Shown: positions 51,801 to 60,140 of the stretch, one piece after another
How positions within the stretch are numbered: position 1 is the first letter of the stretch
Layout of the letters: each line of letters starts with the position of its first letter
NCBI GenBank assembly: GCA_963708165.1
Contig: OY970187.1
Location: 186,001-250,000 of the forward strand
DNA length: 64,000 nt
Reading direction: 5' to 3'
DNA from: Rubricoccus sp963708165
GTDB lineage: Bacteria > Bacteroidota > Rhodothermia > Rhodothermales > Rubricoccaceae
The notes under the pieces: model-generated
Database searches by the model: none
What the model saw: the letters and a program-made list of their open reading frames with translations, nothing else
What the model was told of the DNA's origin: nothing
Program-made: the position numbers and the translations under genes

Positions 51801-54800
51801 ACTAGCGGATCGCCTGGGCAGCCTGCCTGTGGCCGCACAGCCCGTCTTCCCGCAAGACCTGTACGACCGCCAGTTCACAGACGCGGAGCGCCGGCAGCCC
51901 CTTGGCCTGCTCGATGTCTACTTCGACCCGACGCGACGCGGCCCGTACAACTTCAACCGCGAGCTCGCGACGACGTTTGCGAGCGACAACCCGTCGGCTT
52001 GGGGCGGAATGATTCAGAGCATCGACGCGGCCTATTCAGACTTCGACGGTGCCAACACAATCGAGTCCATCGAATTCCTCGTCGCCCCGCTCGGTGGGCG
52101 GGATGGCGTGGATGCGATCAATCAGGGCGCTGTCCTGAACTTCGACCTCGGCATCCTCAACGAGGACACCCTGCCCAACGGAGCCCTCAACTCCGAGGAC
52201 GGCATCTCCGAGTCTGATCCAGACCGCGACGAGATCGACGAATGGGGCCGACTTGCAGACGGCAACCCTCAGGGCAACGTCGACTTTTACGAAGACACCG
52301 GTCGCACAGAAGACCTTGGATTGGACGGCCTCGCCTCCCGCCGCGACCTCGTGGCCTCTGGCGGCGTGCCTTACGCATTCGCCGAGCGCGACCTCGAAGG
52401 CGTCGCGGGCTTCCTGGCGGCCCTTCCCACATCTGGGCCCGAGCGGCTTCGTTCCGAAGACGATCCCTCTGGCGACGACTACCACCATTTCGACGACGAC
52501 TACTTCGACGACAACGGCTTTTTCCCCGGCAGAGCATCAGCGCAGGAGCGGTTCTCGCACTTCTACTCTGGCAGCGAGCTCAACAACAACATCCCTCGCG
52601 ACAGAATCTTGCCGGACGAGAACAGTGGAAACTCGCGCGTGCCTTCGACAGAGGACATCGACGACAGCTTTACCGCCACGCGTCAGTCCGAAGAGCAGTT
52701 CTACCGCTACTCCTTGCCCTTGGACGAGAGCGGCCTGAGAGCCAGCCCGTACTTCACCGGTAGCACCATTGAGACCAACGGAGCGACGTGGTACCTCGTC
52801 CGTATTCCAGTGCGCAGCGAGGAGCGGATCGACTTCGGCGGCAACCTCGCCAACGTGCAGATGGTGCGCATGTGGACGACCGGCCACCAGCAACCGGCCA
52901 CCCTGCGCTTTGCGACGCTCGAACTCGTCGGCAGCCAGTGGCAGAAGTCGCTCGACGTGGGCATCACCGAAGACGGAGCCTCTGGCGGGACAGGGCCCGA
53001 CCTCTTCATCGCCTCGATCAACACAGACGAAAACACGAACGAGTACCTGACCCCTGTCAGCGCGCTGCGCCCGATCAACCGAGACCTCTCCGGCTCCAGC
53101 CGCGACGCGCGCGAGACCTCGCTCGTGTTCCGCGCCGAAGGCCTGGGGGAAGGCCAGTCGCGGGCACTCTTCAAGCCGTTCTCGACCAACCGCCTCGACC
53201 TCACGAAGTACTCCAACGTGCGCATGTATGTGCACGGCGAAGGCTTCGAGACGCGCGACAACATGCGCATCTTCCTGCGCCTCGGTGCCGATGAGACGGA
53301 GAACTACTACGAGATCGAGCAGCCGATCTACCCCTCGGATAGCGAGGGCCTGGTTCGCGCCTTTGGCAACGGAGAAGAGATCATCGACCCGACCAGGGCC
53401 GCGGACTATCTCTGGCAGACCAACGCCTGCCCTGGCGGCGACGACCCCGAGGGCGAGGACGCGTCGACGCGCGTGAACTGCTCCGATGACGAGCGCCAGG
53501 ACCTCAACTCGATCAACATCGTCCTGAGCGAGCTCAACAAGATCAAAGTTGCGCGAGACGCCTCTGGCGCTCCGACGGACGTGCGGTACACCGAGGACCG
53601 GACGCCAGAGGGTGCCGCACCCGGCGCGCGCCTTTCGATTGTGGGCACGCCGTCCATCCAGTCGGTCTCCAACGTCGTCGTGGGCATTCGCAACGGCGAA
53701 AACGGTGACCCGGTGCCTCTGGAAGCGGTCGAGGTGTGGCTCAACGAGCTCCGCGTCTCCGGATACGACGAGGGCGGCGGCGCCAGCGGCTTCCTGACGG
53801 CGCAGGCGCGCCTGGCAGACGTGGTCAACGCGACGGCACGCGTTTCGCTGAGCCAGGACGGGTTCGGCGGACTGGGGGCAGGGCTCGGCGACCGCGACTT
53901 CGTGGACCGCTTCGGTGTCACGCTCTCGTCCACGTTCAACGCGCACAAGCTGCTACCCGAGCGCTACGGGTGGAGCGCACCTGTGCAGCTCTCGTACACC
54001 GAAAACCAGTCCACTCCGCGCTTCGACCCGACCAACAGCGACATCCGTATCGAGGACCTGGCGGAGCAGACGCTCGCGAACGAGGACCTTCCCGAGCCCG
54101 AGCGCCGCATCCTCGCCGACTCGATCCGCAGCGCTGCCCAGACCGTCTCGCGCCAGCGCACGCTGCGGATTCCACTGAGCAAGACCGGCAGCCGCTCGCC
54201 GTGGCTGAAGTACACGCTCGACGCGCTCAACCTCTCGTACACCAACGCCACGCAAGAGGCTCGCAGCCCGCGCCAGCTCACGAGCGACTCCGACAACTGG
54301 CGCGTGGATGCGAGCTACCGCCTGACCGTGCCCAAGCCCAAGACGGTCCGTCCGTTCTGGTTTACGTCCGGTGTTCCACTGCTCGGGAGCGCGCTTGAAG
54401 GGGTGCGGCTGAGCTGGCTCCCGAGCTCGCTGTCGTTCTCGACCAATGCAGGCCGCACGGTTGCGGTCAGCCGCGAGAGGCCTCGCGCGGTCGATATAGA
54501 CGAACCCGAACTCGTCAACGACTTCTTGTACCCGCGCCGCGTCACGCACGACTTCGGGCACACGCGAGCGTTCAACATGCAGTACCGGCTGTTCCCGTTT
54601 CTGGAGACGACCTATGGTTCCAATACCACGCAGAGCCTGGATATCGCAGGTGTGAACGAGCGCTTCACGGTTCTCGCGAGGGACACATCGGGCTACTTCG
54701 GCGATGCTGGGCGCATCGAGCAGTTCGACATCAGCCGGGACGAAGCGCGGCTGCCCGGAAGCGAGCTCTGGCAACGCTTCGGCATCACGCGCGCCTCTCA

Positions 54801-56844
54801 GCTGGACTCGCTGCAGATCCTGGGTGGCAACACGCCTCAGCTTACAGTCCTACCATGGGCCGAAGCCGTCGGCGACGTGCTCTCGGGTGACCGCCGCCTG
54901 CTCACCGACCGCTACGACCAGACGTTTACGTCGAATCTGCGCATCTCGACGCGCAACGTCAAATGGCTCGCGTGGATTCAGCCCCAGGCCATCGGGCTGT
55001 CGTCGTCGTACGCGTGGGACTTCCAGCCGGTGACCGGCTTCGAGGACCAGACCATCGCGGGCGTCGGCAGCCAGTTGCGCCTCACGACGGGTCTCAAGCT
55101 GCGCCCGCGCGAGTTCTGGCGCCTGTTCCCCTTCTACCGCTCCATCGAAGACACGGACCGAAAGGCCAAGCAGGCCTCCGACGCACGCCGCCGCGAGCGT
55201 GACGCCGAGCGCGAGCGCCGCAAGACGGAGCGCGAGGCTGCCCGTGCCGCCGAGGACGCCGCACGCCTCGCCGCCGAGGCCGCCGCCTCTGGCGATGCGG
55301 GCGCAGATACAGCCGACACGCCTCTGGCGCCAGAGGCTCCGAGTTCGGGCCTTCCGGTTCCGACGCCTCCGCCCAGCGGTCTTCCCGAGCCTGTCGGCTC
55401 GCGCCGAACCGAAAACACGGTCGCGCCAGAGGCAGCGGGTGCTCCGGCTGCGGGCGCTCCGGCTGCGGGCGCTCCGGCTGCGGGCGCTCCGGCTGCGACG
55501 CCAGAGGCGGACGACGAACCGCGCCGTCCGCTCGTGGACTTAGGCGGACTGGGGCGGCGGCTGTTCCTGGCGGCCACAGGCTTCGAGGACGTGCAGGTCA
55601 ACTACCGCGGCGCGCTGGGCTCGACGGCCAACGGCGTCGTAGGTGACGGTTTTAGCCTGCTCGCCGCCGCCACAGGCGACGCGCCGCCTCTGGCGTACCG
55701 CCTCGGCCTCACGCGGCGCCTGCCCATCGAGTCGCGCCTCTCCGATCCCGACGTGACGCTCCAGCTGAGAGACGTGCTGAGCAACAGTCACGACTTTGAC
55801 GGCCGCACGACGCTCCAGCTCACGCAGAGCCTGCGCGTCTCCCTCAACGGCTCCGCGAAGTGGGACGCCAACAACGTCTACCCCATCGACCGGACGCCAG
55901 AGGAGTTGATCGAGCGCGACGCGATCCGTACCGGATCCGGACAGTCGACGGTGTTCGCGATCGGGAGTAGCTACCAGACGCTGGTCGACCGCCACCTCGA
56001 CCGCTACCGCGAAGACACCGCCGGAGCCTCTGGCGATGAGCCTGTGACCTCGTCTGTGGGCTCCGCCAGCGGCTTGGCCGAAGACTTCAACAACACGTTT
56101 GCGGGTGGCCTGGGTCGGTTCGGTCCCGATGGCCTGTTCACCATCCCAGTACCCAGTTGGGAGGTCAGCTGGACGGGGCTAAGCCGCTGGCCAATCCTGG
56201 AGCGTTTCACGCAGCAGGTAACCATACAGCACGGCTACTTCGCCTCTAGCCAGACCTCGTACAAGTCCATCGCCGAAGGCAGCGTTCAAAACACGACCGA
56301 GGTTGGGGGTGTGACGCTGATCGAGCCTCTGAGCGAGGTCGAGCCCAATGCGATTGTCGTCAACGAGAGATTCCAGCCACTCGTCGGCGTGCGCGTGGGC
56401 TGGAAAGGTGGCCTCAGCACAGAGCTGACCTACAACCGCAGCCGCGTGCTCACGCTGCAGCCACTCAACGCTTCGCTGACGCAGAAGCGGGTGAGCGACG
56501 TTCAGGGCAACGTCACCTACTCGAAGTCTGGCTTCCGTCTGCCGTTTTTCAGCCGTTTGCGCAACACCATCCGCTTCACCCTGACTGCCTCGCTCACCAA
56601 CGACGAGACACAGATTCGCCGTGTCCTCGATGACATCGAGGACACGCTCGCAGGTGAAGAGACCGAGTCGCCTCGGAGCGAAACCTTCAACCGCGTCTCG
56701 ATCTGGCCGCGCGTCGGCTACCAGATCTCGAACCGCGTCAACATGGACGTGTTCTTCCGCTACGAGCGCAGCAGCAGCCTCGTCAACTCGCGCATCGCGA
56801 GCTACGACGGCGGTGTCACGCTGCGCATCTCGTTCTCGAACTAG
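48868..56844 (+). CDS. sprA: SprA/Sov-type giant outer-membrane translocon of the type IX secretion system
   Basis: The protein has 2658 residues, close to the 2300-2500 usual for SprA. The GTG start is followed by a hydrophobic signal segment (about 13-33). The N-terminal signature is present: INIDIPGGNQSAF, TIGDKLRINVNYDTQSQFDF, EDDIVQKVEAGNVFLQTPS and ELIRGGQRLFGLRADLQFGP. The rest is beta-rich, as expected for the 36-strand barrel that carries T9SS clients out. A Lys/Arg/Ala coiled segment and a Pro/Ala repeat linker (about 2095-2220) interrupt the C-terminal part, which is unusual. Only four exact motif copies occur between 49.05 and 55.28 kb. The T9SS client at 41.6 kb fits. Confidence 0.94.
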   Translation: MRATDRSSSPLRHLGLLGLLAAAGFLLLLVRAGTLEATPGSGFWAQPLAQEAVRADSDTVVVRGDTIRVDTTTADTTSNAAYLLPSLPRDNFYAVPVQRLVPSLLGGSIRARQQLIELDSSLLQYNVRETIGGKDIRTPVDLSLQEYLAAQQSVNIQDGFRSLAAGRLQRQQRRAGVGINIDIPGGNQSAFRTIFGKNEVDLRVTGNSTLDLGVGYDQNALDQSNQNGSLAPDFGQELNLNVAGTIGDKLRINVNYDTQSQFDFENQVSLVYTGYEDDIVQKVEAGNVFLQTPSELIRGGQRLFGLRADLQFGPLSVTGVASQQDAESDAVVIEGGSQATTISLSPTRYENDTHFFLGFAFYSWWNNAHQDPSVPTPPPGLGEITDIEVWVQDPQANSTTNSTDAIIFGVGLTDLGEPIQVLEGGRAYLDLLGGATAPLPSPEADQYDDQDLVRLRTQANAVLPEEEFGLTAGEFVRGKWRQLRPGTDFTLDERLGWISLTGALGPEDALAVTYQYRRTDGTSVTIGDFSNHSTDINQEGERSRLKLLRGRTTNVTEAPWDLTMRNIYRVGGRSINPSNFTLNITYEPPGNTAQFTLPGVQISDGINLLAAFGLDRTADGGVPRSDNEFDFRTGYTIDAQNGRIIFPVREPFGRYLEGLLRDGIYVDGQQLGIQINAGYDAVASDLVFKELYELKPAVAERQLNKLSRYNIGGEYKSASQSVFNVGFGVVEGSVTVTSGGTPLIEGQDYIVNETAGTVEIRNPLYLAPGKQIRVEVEKNKLFSIGSKTLVGLRSDYRISDNAGLGATWMRLAERPLNDKFRIGEEALENTIFGVDGGVTFEPRWITRALDALPLIQTRAPSSLEFRGEFAQFSPGHPETFAFRQVQRDLADLDRSLPEDEARGISSIDDFEQAETVNSTLEQAFGWRIAAPPKGSGPMDGAGTVPYVRGVTSINDPRLATNWRGLFGFYTVNNRAYETLADRLGSLPVAAQPVFPQDLYDRQFTDAERRQPLGLLDVYFDPTRRGPYNFNRELATTFASDNPSAWGGMIQSIDAAYSDFDGANTIESIEFLVAPLGGRDGVDAINQGAVLNFDLGILNEDTLPNGALNSEDGISESDPDRDEIDEWGRLADGNPQGNVDFYEDTGRTEDLGLDGLASRRDLVASGGVPYAFAERDLEGVAGFLAALPTSGPERLRSEDDPSGDDYHHFDDDYFDDNGFFPGRASAQERFSHFYSGSELNNNIPRDRILPDENSGNSRVPSTEDIDDSFTATRQSEEQFYRYSLPLDESGLRASPYFTGSTIETNGATWYLVRIPVRSEERIDFGGNLANVQMVRMWTTGHQQPATLRFATLELVGSQWQKSLDVGITEDGASGGTGPDLFIASINTDENTNEYLTPVSALRPINRDLSGSSRDARETSLVFRAEGLGEGQSRALFKPFSTNRLDLTKYSNVRMYVHGEGFETRDNMRIFLRLGADETENYYEIEQPIYPSDSEGLVRAFGNGEEIIDPTRAADYLWQTNACPGGDDPEGEDASTRVNCSDDERQDLNSINIVLSELNKIKVARDASGAPTDVRYTEDRTPEGAAPGARLSIVGTPSIQSVSNVVVGIRNGENGDPVPLEAVEVWLNELRVSGYDEGGGASGFLTAQARLADVVNATARVSLSQDGFGGLGAGLGDRDFVDRFGVTLSSTFNAHKLLPERYGWSAPVQLSYTENQSTPRFDPTNSDIRIEDLAEQTLANEDLPEPERRILADSIRSAAQTVSRQRTLRIPLSKTGSRSPWLKYTLDALNLSYTNATQEARSPRQLTSDSDNWRVDASYRLTVPKPKTVRPFWFTSGVPLLGSALEGVRLSWLPSSLSFSTNAGRTVAVSRERPRAVDIDEPELVNDFLYPRRVTHDFGHTRAFNMQYRLFPFLETTYGSNTTQSLDIAGVNERFTVLARDTSGYFGDAGRIEQFDISRDEARLPGSELWQRFGITRASQLDSLQILGGNTPQLTVLPWAEAVGDVLSGDRRLLTDRYDQTFTSNLRISTRNVKWLAWIQPQAIGLSSSYAWDFQPVTGFEDQTIAGVGSQLRLTTGLKLRPREFWRLFPFYRSIEDTDRKAKQASDARRRERDAERERRKTEREAARAAEDAARLAAEAAASGDAGADTADTPLAPEAPSSGLPVPTPPPSGLPEPVGSRRTENTVAPEAAGAPAAGAPAAGAPAAGAPAATPEADDEPRRPLVDLGGLGRRLFLAATGFEDVQVNYRGALGSTANGVVGDGFSLLAAATGDAPPLAYRLGLTRRLPIESRLSDPDVTLQLRDVLSNSHDFDGRTTLQLTQSLRVSLNGSAKWDANNVYPIDRTPEELIERDAIRTGSGQSTVFAIGSSYQTLVDRHLDRYREDTAGASGDEPVTSSVGSASGLAEDFNNTFAGGLGRFGPDGLFTIPVPSWEVSWTGLSRWPILERFTQQVTIQHGYFASSQTSYKSIAEGSVQNTTEVGGVTLIEPLSEVEPNAIVVNERFQPLVGVRVGWKGGLSTELTYNRSRVLTLQPLNASLTQKRVSDVQGNVTYSKSGFRLPFFSRLRNTIRFTLTASLTNDETQIRRVLDDIEDTLAGEETESPRSETFNRVSIWPRVGYQISNRVNMDVFFRYERSSSLVNSRIASYDGGVTLRISFSN
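55441..55500 (+). repeat. 15-base tandem repeats in the SprA linker
   Basis: GCTCCGGCTGCGGGC is repeated three times exactly and a fourth time with a changed end, encoding AGAPA units. Iterated-motif copies lie immediately on both sides (about 55424 and 55499). The array sits in a disordered Pro/Ala linker, so its copy number could vary between strains. Confidence 0.9.
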
Positions 56845-56851
56845 CCGCTCT

Positions 56852-56887
56852 CGCCAGAGGCCACTCCAAGCCTCTGGCGCCAGAGGC
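56852..56887. repeat. Motif copy plus palindrome between sprA and lipB
   Basis: A reverse copy (56852-56861) and the palindrome GCCTCTGGCGCCAGAGGC (56870-56887) take up most of the 49-base gap; the palindrome ends six bases before the lipB ATG. It may end sprA transcripts or affect lipB translation. Confidence 0.8.
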
Positions 56888-56893
56888 ACGTCC

Positions 56894-57670
56894 ATGTCCC
56901 ACACGACTCTCCTCTGCGACCTGGGACGGATGGGCTACCGCGAGGCGTGGGATCTGCAGGCGGCGCTGCAAGCACGCCTGATTGCGGCCAAGCGCGCCAC
57001 GCCAGAGGCGGAATCCTCGCCAGAGGCGCCGCACGTGCTTTTGCTCGTGGAGCACCCGCCCGTGTTTACGCTGGGCAAGAGCGGCGACGCGGCCAACCTG
57101 CTGGCCTCTGGCGACGACCTCGCGGCGCGCGGCGCGACGTTCGTCGAGACCGACCGCGGCGGCGACATCACGTTTCACGGGCCGGGTCAGGTCGTGGCGT
57201 ACCCGATCCTCGACCTCGACCGCCTCTCCAACGCCGAGGGCGAGCCCATGCGCGACCTCCACCGCTTCCTCCGCGAGATGGAAGAGGCCGTGATCCGCAC
57301 CTGCGCCGACTGGGGCGTGCGCGCCGACCGCGTACCCGGACGCACCGGCGTCTGGGTGGGCCCCGACGCCAGAGGCGACGAGCGCAAGGTCTGCGCGATG
57401 GGCGTGCGCTGCAGCCGCTGGGTCACCATGCACGGCTTGGCGCTCAACGTCGCGACGGACCTCGGGTGGTTCGACCTGATTGTGCCCTGTGGCATCGACG
57501 ACCGCGGCGTGACCTCGCTCGTGCGGGAAGCCTCTGGCGTGAGTGCAGCGCAGCGCGACGCGCCCACGCCAGAGGCCGTCTCGGCGCGCTTGGTGCATCA
57601 CCTCGCCGCCCGCCTGGGGCTGGAGTTGAAACGCACCTCCCGCGCAGACGTAGTGGCGATGGCGCGGTAA
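56894..57670 (+). CDS. lipB: Octanoyl-[acyl-carrier-protein]:protein N-octanoyltransferase LipB
   Basis: The protein has 258 residues from the ATG at 56894. RGGDITFHGPGQ (88-99) is the family signature, with Lys165 in DERKVCAMG and the catalytic Cys199 in VPCGIDDRGVTSL. It transfers octanoyl groups from ACP to lipoyl domains in lipoate synthesis. Several motif copies are inserted in poorly conserved loops (PEAESSPEA near 38, ARG near 160, TPEAV near 222), making it slightly longer than usual. The frame upstream to 56621 is shadow sequence. Confidence 0.95.
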   Translation: MSHTTLLCDLGRMGYREAWDLQAALQARLIAAKRATPEAESSPEAPHVLLLVEHPPVFTLGKSGDAANLLASGDDLAARGATFVETDRGGDITFHGPGQVVAYPILDLDRLSNAEGEPMRDLHRFLREMEEAVIRTCADWGVRADRVPGRTGVWVGPDARGDERKVCAMGVRCSRWVTMHGLALNVATDLGWFDLIVPCGIDDRGVTSLVREASGVSAAQRDAPTPEAVSARLVHHLAARLGLELKRTSRADVVAMAR

Positions 57671-57759
57671 AAACTCCGCGTCTTCCTCCGCCGCGCGACT
57701 GCAAGCCGCACGCGGCACGTATCATCGGCGCACCTCCTCCCCAACCGACTCTTTCTCCC

Positions 57760-58110
57760 ATGTTCAACGTCGACCAGTTCGCCCGCCAGTTGCTCATCGA
57801 AGCCCTCTTCTACGACGAGGAGTACGGCGCACTCGGCAACGTCAGCCTTATCGACCCCGAGAGTGTGCGCGAGAAATATCTCGCCTCGTACGACCCCGAG
57901 CGCGACACCTTCCTCATCGAGGAAGCCGTCGAGTGGGAAGACCTCGACGCCGACGAGGACGGTGAGATCGACTACGCCCTCGCCGTCGACGGCAAGGAGT
58001 TCGGCACCTACGAAACGCCAGAGGACGCCGCCGATCAACTCTTGGCGCTCGCGCGCGAGCACAGCCTCGCGCCCAGCTTTATGATCCTCTTCGACGAGGA
58101 AGCGGGCTAG
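57760..58110 (+). CDS. Small acidic protein of unknown function
   Basis: The protein has 116 residues and is strongly acidic, with about a quarter Asp/Glu (EEAVEWEDLDADEDGEIDYA). It has no signal peptide or membrane helix. The N-terminus FARQLLIEALFYDEEYG looks helical, and the rest may be a small alpha/beta domain. I do not recognise the family. It has its own good terminator and contains only a one-mismatch motif, which suggests an independently controlled, constrained gene. Confidence 0.75.
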   Translation: MFNVDQFARQLLIEALFYDEEYGALGNVSLIDPESVREKYLASYDPERDTFLIEEAVEWEDLDADEDGEIDYALAVDGKEFGTYETPEDAADQLLALAREHSLAPSFMILFDEEAG

Positions 58111-58133
58111 CCCAACGGCCCCGTCGCGGTTTA

Positions 58134-58166
58134 GAGGGAGTCAGCATCGCGCTGGCTCCCTTTTTT
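58134..58166 (+). terminator. Rho-independent terminator after the small acidic protein gene
   Basis: GGGAGTCAGC (58136-58145), a five-base loop and GCTGGCTCCC (58151-58160) pair along all ten positions (one G-U), followed by six T. This is the clearest classical terminator in the window. Confidence 0.88.
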
Positions 58167-58175
58167 GTGCGCACG

Positions 58176-58209
58176 GCCTCTGGCGCGTGTCTCGTGCGGC
58201 GCCAGAGGC
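58176..58209. repeat. Inverted motif pair with 14-base loop at a convergent junction
   Basis: A forward copy (58176-58185) and a reverse copy (58200-58209) make a stem-loop between the converging acidic-protein and DUF423 genes, next to the classical terminator at 58134. Confidence 0.75.
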
Positions 58210-58253
58210 TGAATGGAGCACCGGGCCGCTGGCGGAACAATCGAGCGGCGCCC

Positions 58254-58634
58254 TCATCCCTCCGCCTCTGGCGTGCTCCATGCGGTCCACGCGAGCCACA
58301 ACCAGCCCGAGATAAACGCGAGGCCGCCGAGTGGCGCGACGGCACCCAGCGCGCCCAGGTCCAGCAGCACGAGCGCGTACAGGCTGCCACAGAACAGCAC
58401 GGTCCCAGCCAGGAACAGTGCGCCAGAGGCCCGCACGTTCCAGCCGCCACGAGCGGCCAGCGCCACCGCTACCAACGCGACGGCGTGCGCGAGGTGGTAC
58501 TGCGACGCTGTGCGCCACGTCCCCAGCCGCTCCGGCGTCACCGCCTCCGCCAGCGCATGCGCCCCGAACGCACCCAGCGCGACGGCCAGCGCCCCGCTGA
58601 TGCCCGCGGCCACCATCCAGCCACGCGCCGTCAC
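58254..58634 (-). CDS. DUF423 family small membrane protein (YgdD-like)
   Basis: The protein has 126 residues with a GTG start that overlaps the previous stop (GTGA). Four membrane helices are seen. AAGISGALAVALGAFGAHAL, TASQYHLAHAVALVAVA and LFLAGTVLFCGSLYAL are the family signatures. Its function in the inner membrane is unknown. It is the last gene of the minus-strand unit that includes rsfS. Confidence 0.88.
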   Translation of the reverse strand: MTARGWMVAAGISGALAVALGAFGAHALAEAVTPERLGTWRTASQYHLAHAVALVAVALAARGGWNVRASGALFLAGTVLFCGSLYALVLLDLGALGAVAPLGGLAFISGWLWLAWTAWSTPEAEG

Positions 58635-59134
58635 CGGGCCTCTGGCGTCGACTCGCGAATTCGGAACGGTACCGCGGCCCCGTTGACCTTGAGCGTGTAC
58701 GAACCTGGGCCATATGTGCCCTCCAGCGGGAGATAAAACCGAAACGGCCGGACCACCTGGGCGCAGGCACGCCCACGGGGCTGCCGCATCGTCACCTCGA
58801 CGGTGATCAGGTTGCCACGGCGAACCTGGCTCGCGTCCTCCAGCCGGGAGCACGCATCGGGCAGCGTGCCCTTGAGAAGCACTTCGACCGAGACCGGCGC
58901 CTCTGGCGTGGCCGTCGGCTGCTGCGGACGCACCGCGATGGAGTCCAGCACCGCCGGGTAGATGAGCACGCGGCGCACGCTATCGGCCGGTGTGAGCAGC
59001 ATGGTTTCGCGCCCGTCCGGCGCCACGCCGTCGTAGCGGTGCCCAAAGCGGTCGTCGCCAGAGGCGTCCGACGCGCTACCACTGCCCCCGCACGCGGAGC
59101 ACACCAGTGCGAGCACGAGCAGCGCGCCTCTCAC
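58631..59134 (-). CDS. Lipoprotein of unknown function
   Basis: The protein has 167 residues. The GTG start overlaps the rsfS stop (GTGA) and gives a lipoprotein signal peptide MRGALLVLALVCSAC. The mature part has RRVLIYPAVLDSIAVRPQ and beta-strand-like segments with two cysteines (PDACSRL, GRACAQV) and ends in PFRFYLPLEG and YTLKVNGAAVPF, suggesting a small beta-sandwich. No family is recognised. Confidence 0.75.
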   Translation of the reverse strand: MRGALLVLALVCSACGGSGSASDASGDDRFGHRYDGVAPDGRETMLLTPADSVRRVLIYPAVLDSIAVRPQQPTATPEAPVSVEVLLKGTLPDACSRLEDASQVRRGNLITVEVTMRQPRGRACAQVVRPFRFYLPLEGTYGPGSYTLKVNGAAVPFRIRESTPEAR

Positions 59135-59649
59135 GCCGCCGGAGCGCTGTCCTCCTCTGGCGTAGCGTCCTCGGCCGCGTCCTCGGCCGGGGTGGCGATA
59201 GGCTCGGGGCGAGCGCCGTCACCTTCCAGAAGCAGCACTGATTCCGCATCCTCGGCGACCGTCTCCGACGGGGCATCGCCCCAGAGCCGCTCCAAGTCGT
59301 AGTGCTCGCGAGCCTCTGGCGTAAAGATGTGGACCGCGAGGTCGAAGTAGTCCAACACGATCCAGCTACTCGATCCAGCCTGCCCCTCGCGGTGCGCAGG
59401 TCGCTCGTCGGCCTGCTCGCGGATCGTCATCACGACGTTCTCGGTGATCGCTTTGATCTGCAGGTCGCTCTCACCCGTCGCGATCACGAAGTAGTCGACC
59501 TCACCGGAGATCCCGCGCAGGTCCATCACAGTCACGTCGACCGCTTTTTTGTCGAGCGCCGCCTCGATGGCGATGCGTGCCAGATCACGGCCCAGAGTGG
59601 GGCCTTCGCGCTGGGTGCGGGTCGAGCGGGAGGTGGAGGCGGTCGGCAT
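59131..59649 (-). CDS. rsfS: Ribosomal silencing factor RsfS
   Basis: The protein has 172 residues from the ATG at 59649. The core is IAIEAALDKKAVDVTVMDLRG, DYFVIATGESDLQIKAITENV and SSWIVLDYFDLAVHIFTPEARE, followed by YDLERLWGDA, all diagnostic. An unusual acidic tail of about 40 residues (PAEDAAEDATPEEDSAPAA) follows. It binds uL14 to keep ribosomal subunits apart in starvation. It lies 7 bases after the LytR_C gene, a frequent pairing. Confidence 0.95.
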   Translation of the reverse strand: MPTASTSRSTRTQREGPTLGRDLARIAIEAALDKKAVDVTVMDLRGISGEVDYFVIATGESDLQIKAITENVVMTIREQADERPAHREGQAGSSSWIVLDYFDLAVHIFTPEAREHYDLERLWGDAPSETVAEDAESVLLLEGDGARPEPIATPAEDAAEDATPEEDSAPAA

Positions 59650-59656
59650 ACGTACG

Positions 59657-60136
59657 TCAGTCGGTAGAATCAGAAGGGAGACCCAGAAAGGGCGCGAGGC
59701 CGGAATAGTCGGCCCCGATGAACACGGCCACATCCGGGTCGTAGTCCGCCAGAGGCCCCGGTGCTGATATATGCTCTTCCGGGACGCCGAGCGCTGCGGC
59801 TACGCGCTGCGCGTACGCTTCGGTCCCGGCGCGGACTTCTACGGCGCTCTCTTCACGCGCAGGCGCATCACCCACCTCTACCACGTCGAAGCCGCGGCGA
59901 CGGAGAAACGCCGTCACATCACGCCCTAGGCCGTCCACACCGACGGCATTCCGCACCTCGACCTGAATGGGGTCGGCGCCCGGCTCCGCGCCAATCGTGA
60001 GCTCTACGTCGCGGGTAGGCGTCGTGCGAGGTACAAACGTCCGCGTGAGTAGCCCGTACAGCAGCACCACCACCAGAAGCCCCACGCCGACGAGCGCGAC
60101 GTTGAGCAAGACATCGACAATCCGCGGACGCGACAA
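59657..60136 (-). CDS. LytR_C-domain membrane protein
   Basis: The protein has 159 residues; the frame opens with TTG at 60136, 4 bases after the previous stop. One membrane helix (about 10-29) is followed by a periplasmic domain: IQVEVRNAVGVDGLGRDVTA, LRRRGFDVVEVGDA and VRAGTEAYAQRVAAALGV, which match the LytR C-terminal domain found alone in many Bacteroidota next to rsfS. The function is unknown; a cell-envelope role is likely. Confidence 0.82.
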   Translation of the reverse strand: MSRPRIVDVLLNVALVGVGLLVVVLLYGLLTRTFVPRTTPTRDVELTIGAEPGADPIQVEVRNAVGVDGLGRDVTAFLRRRGFDVVEVGDAPAREESAVEVRAGTEAYAQRVAAALGVPEEHISAPGPLADYDPDVAVFIGADYSGLAPFLGLPSDSTD

Positions 60137-60140
60137 TGCG

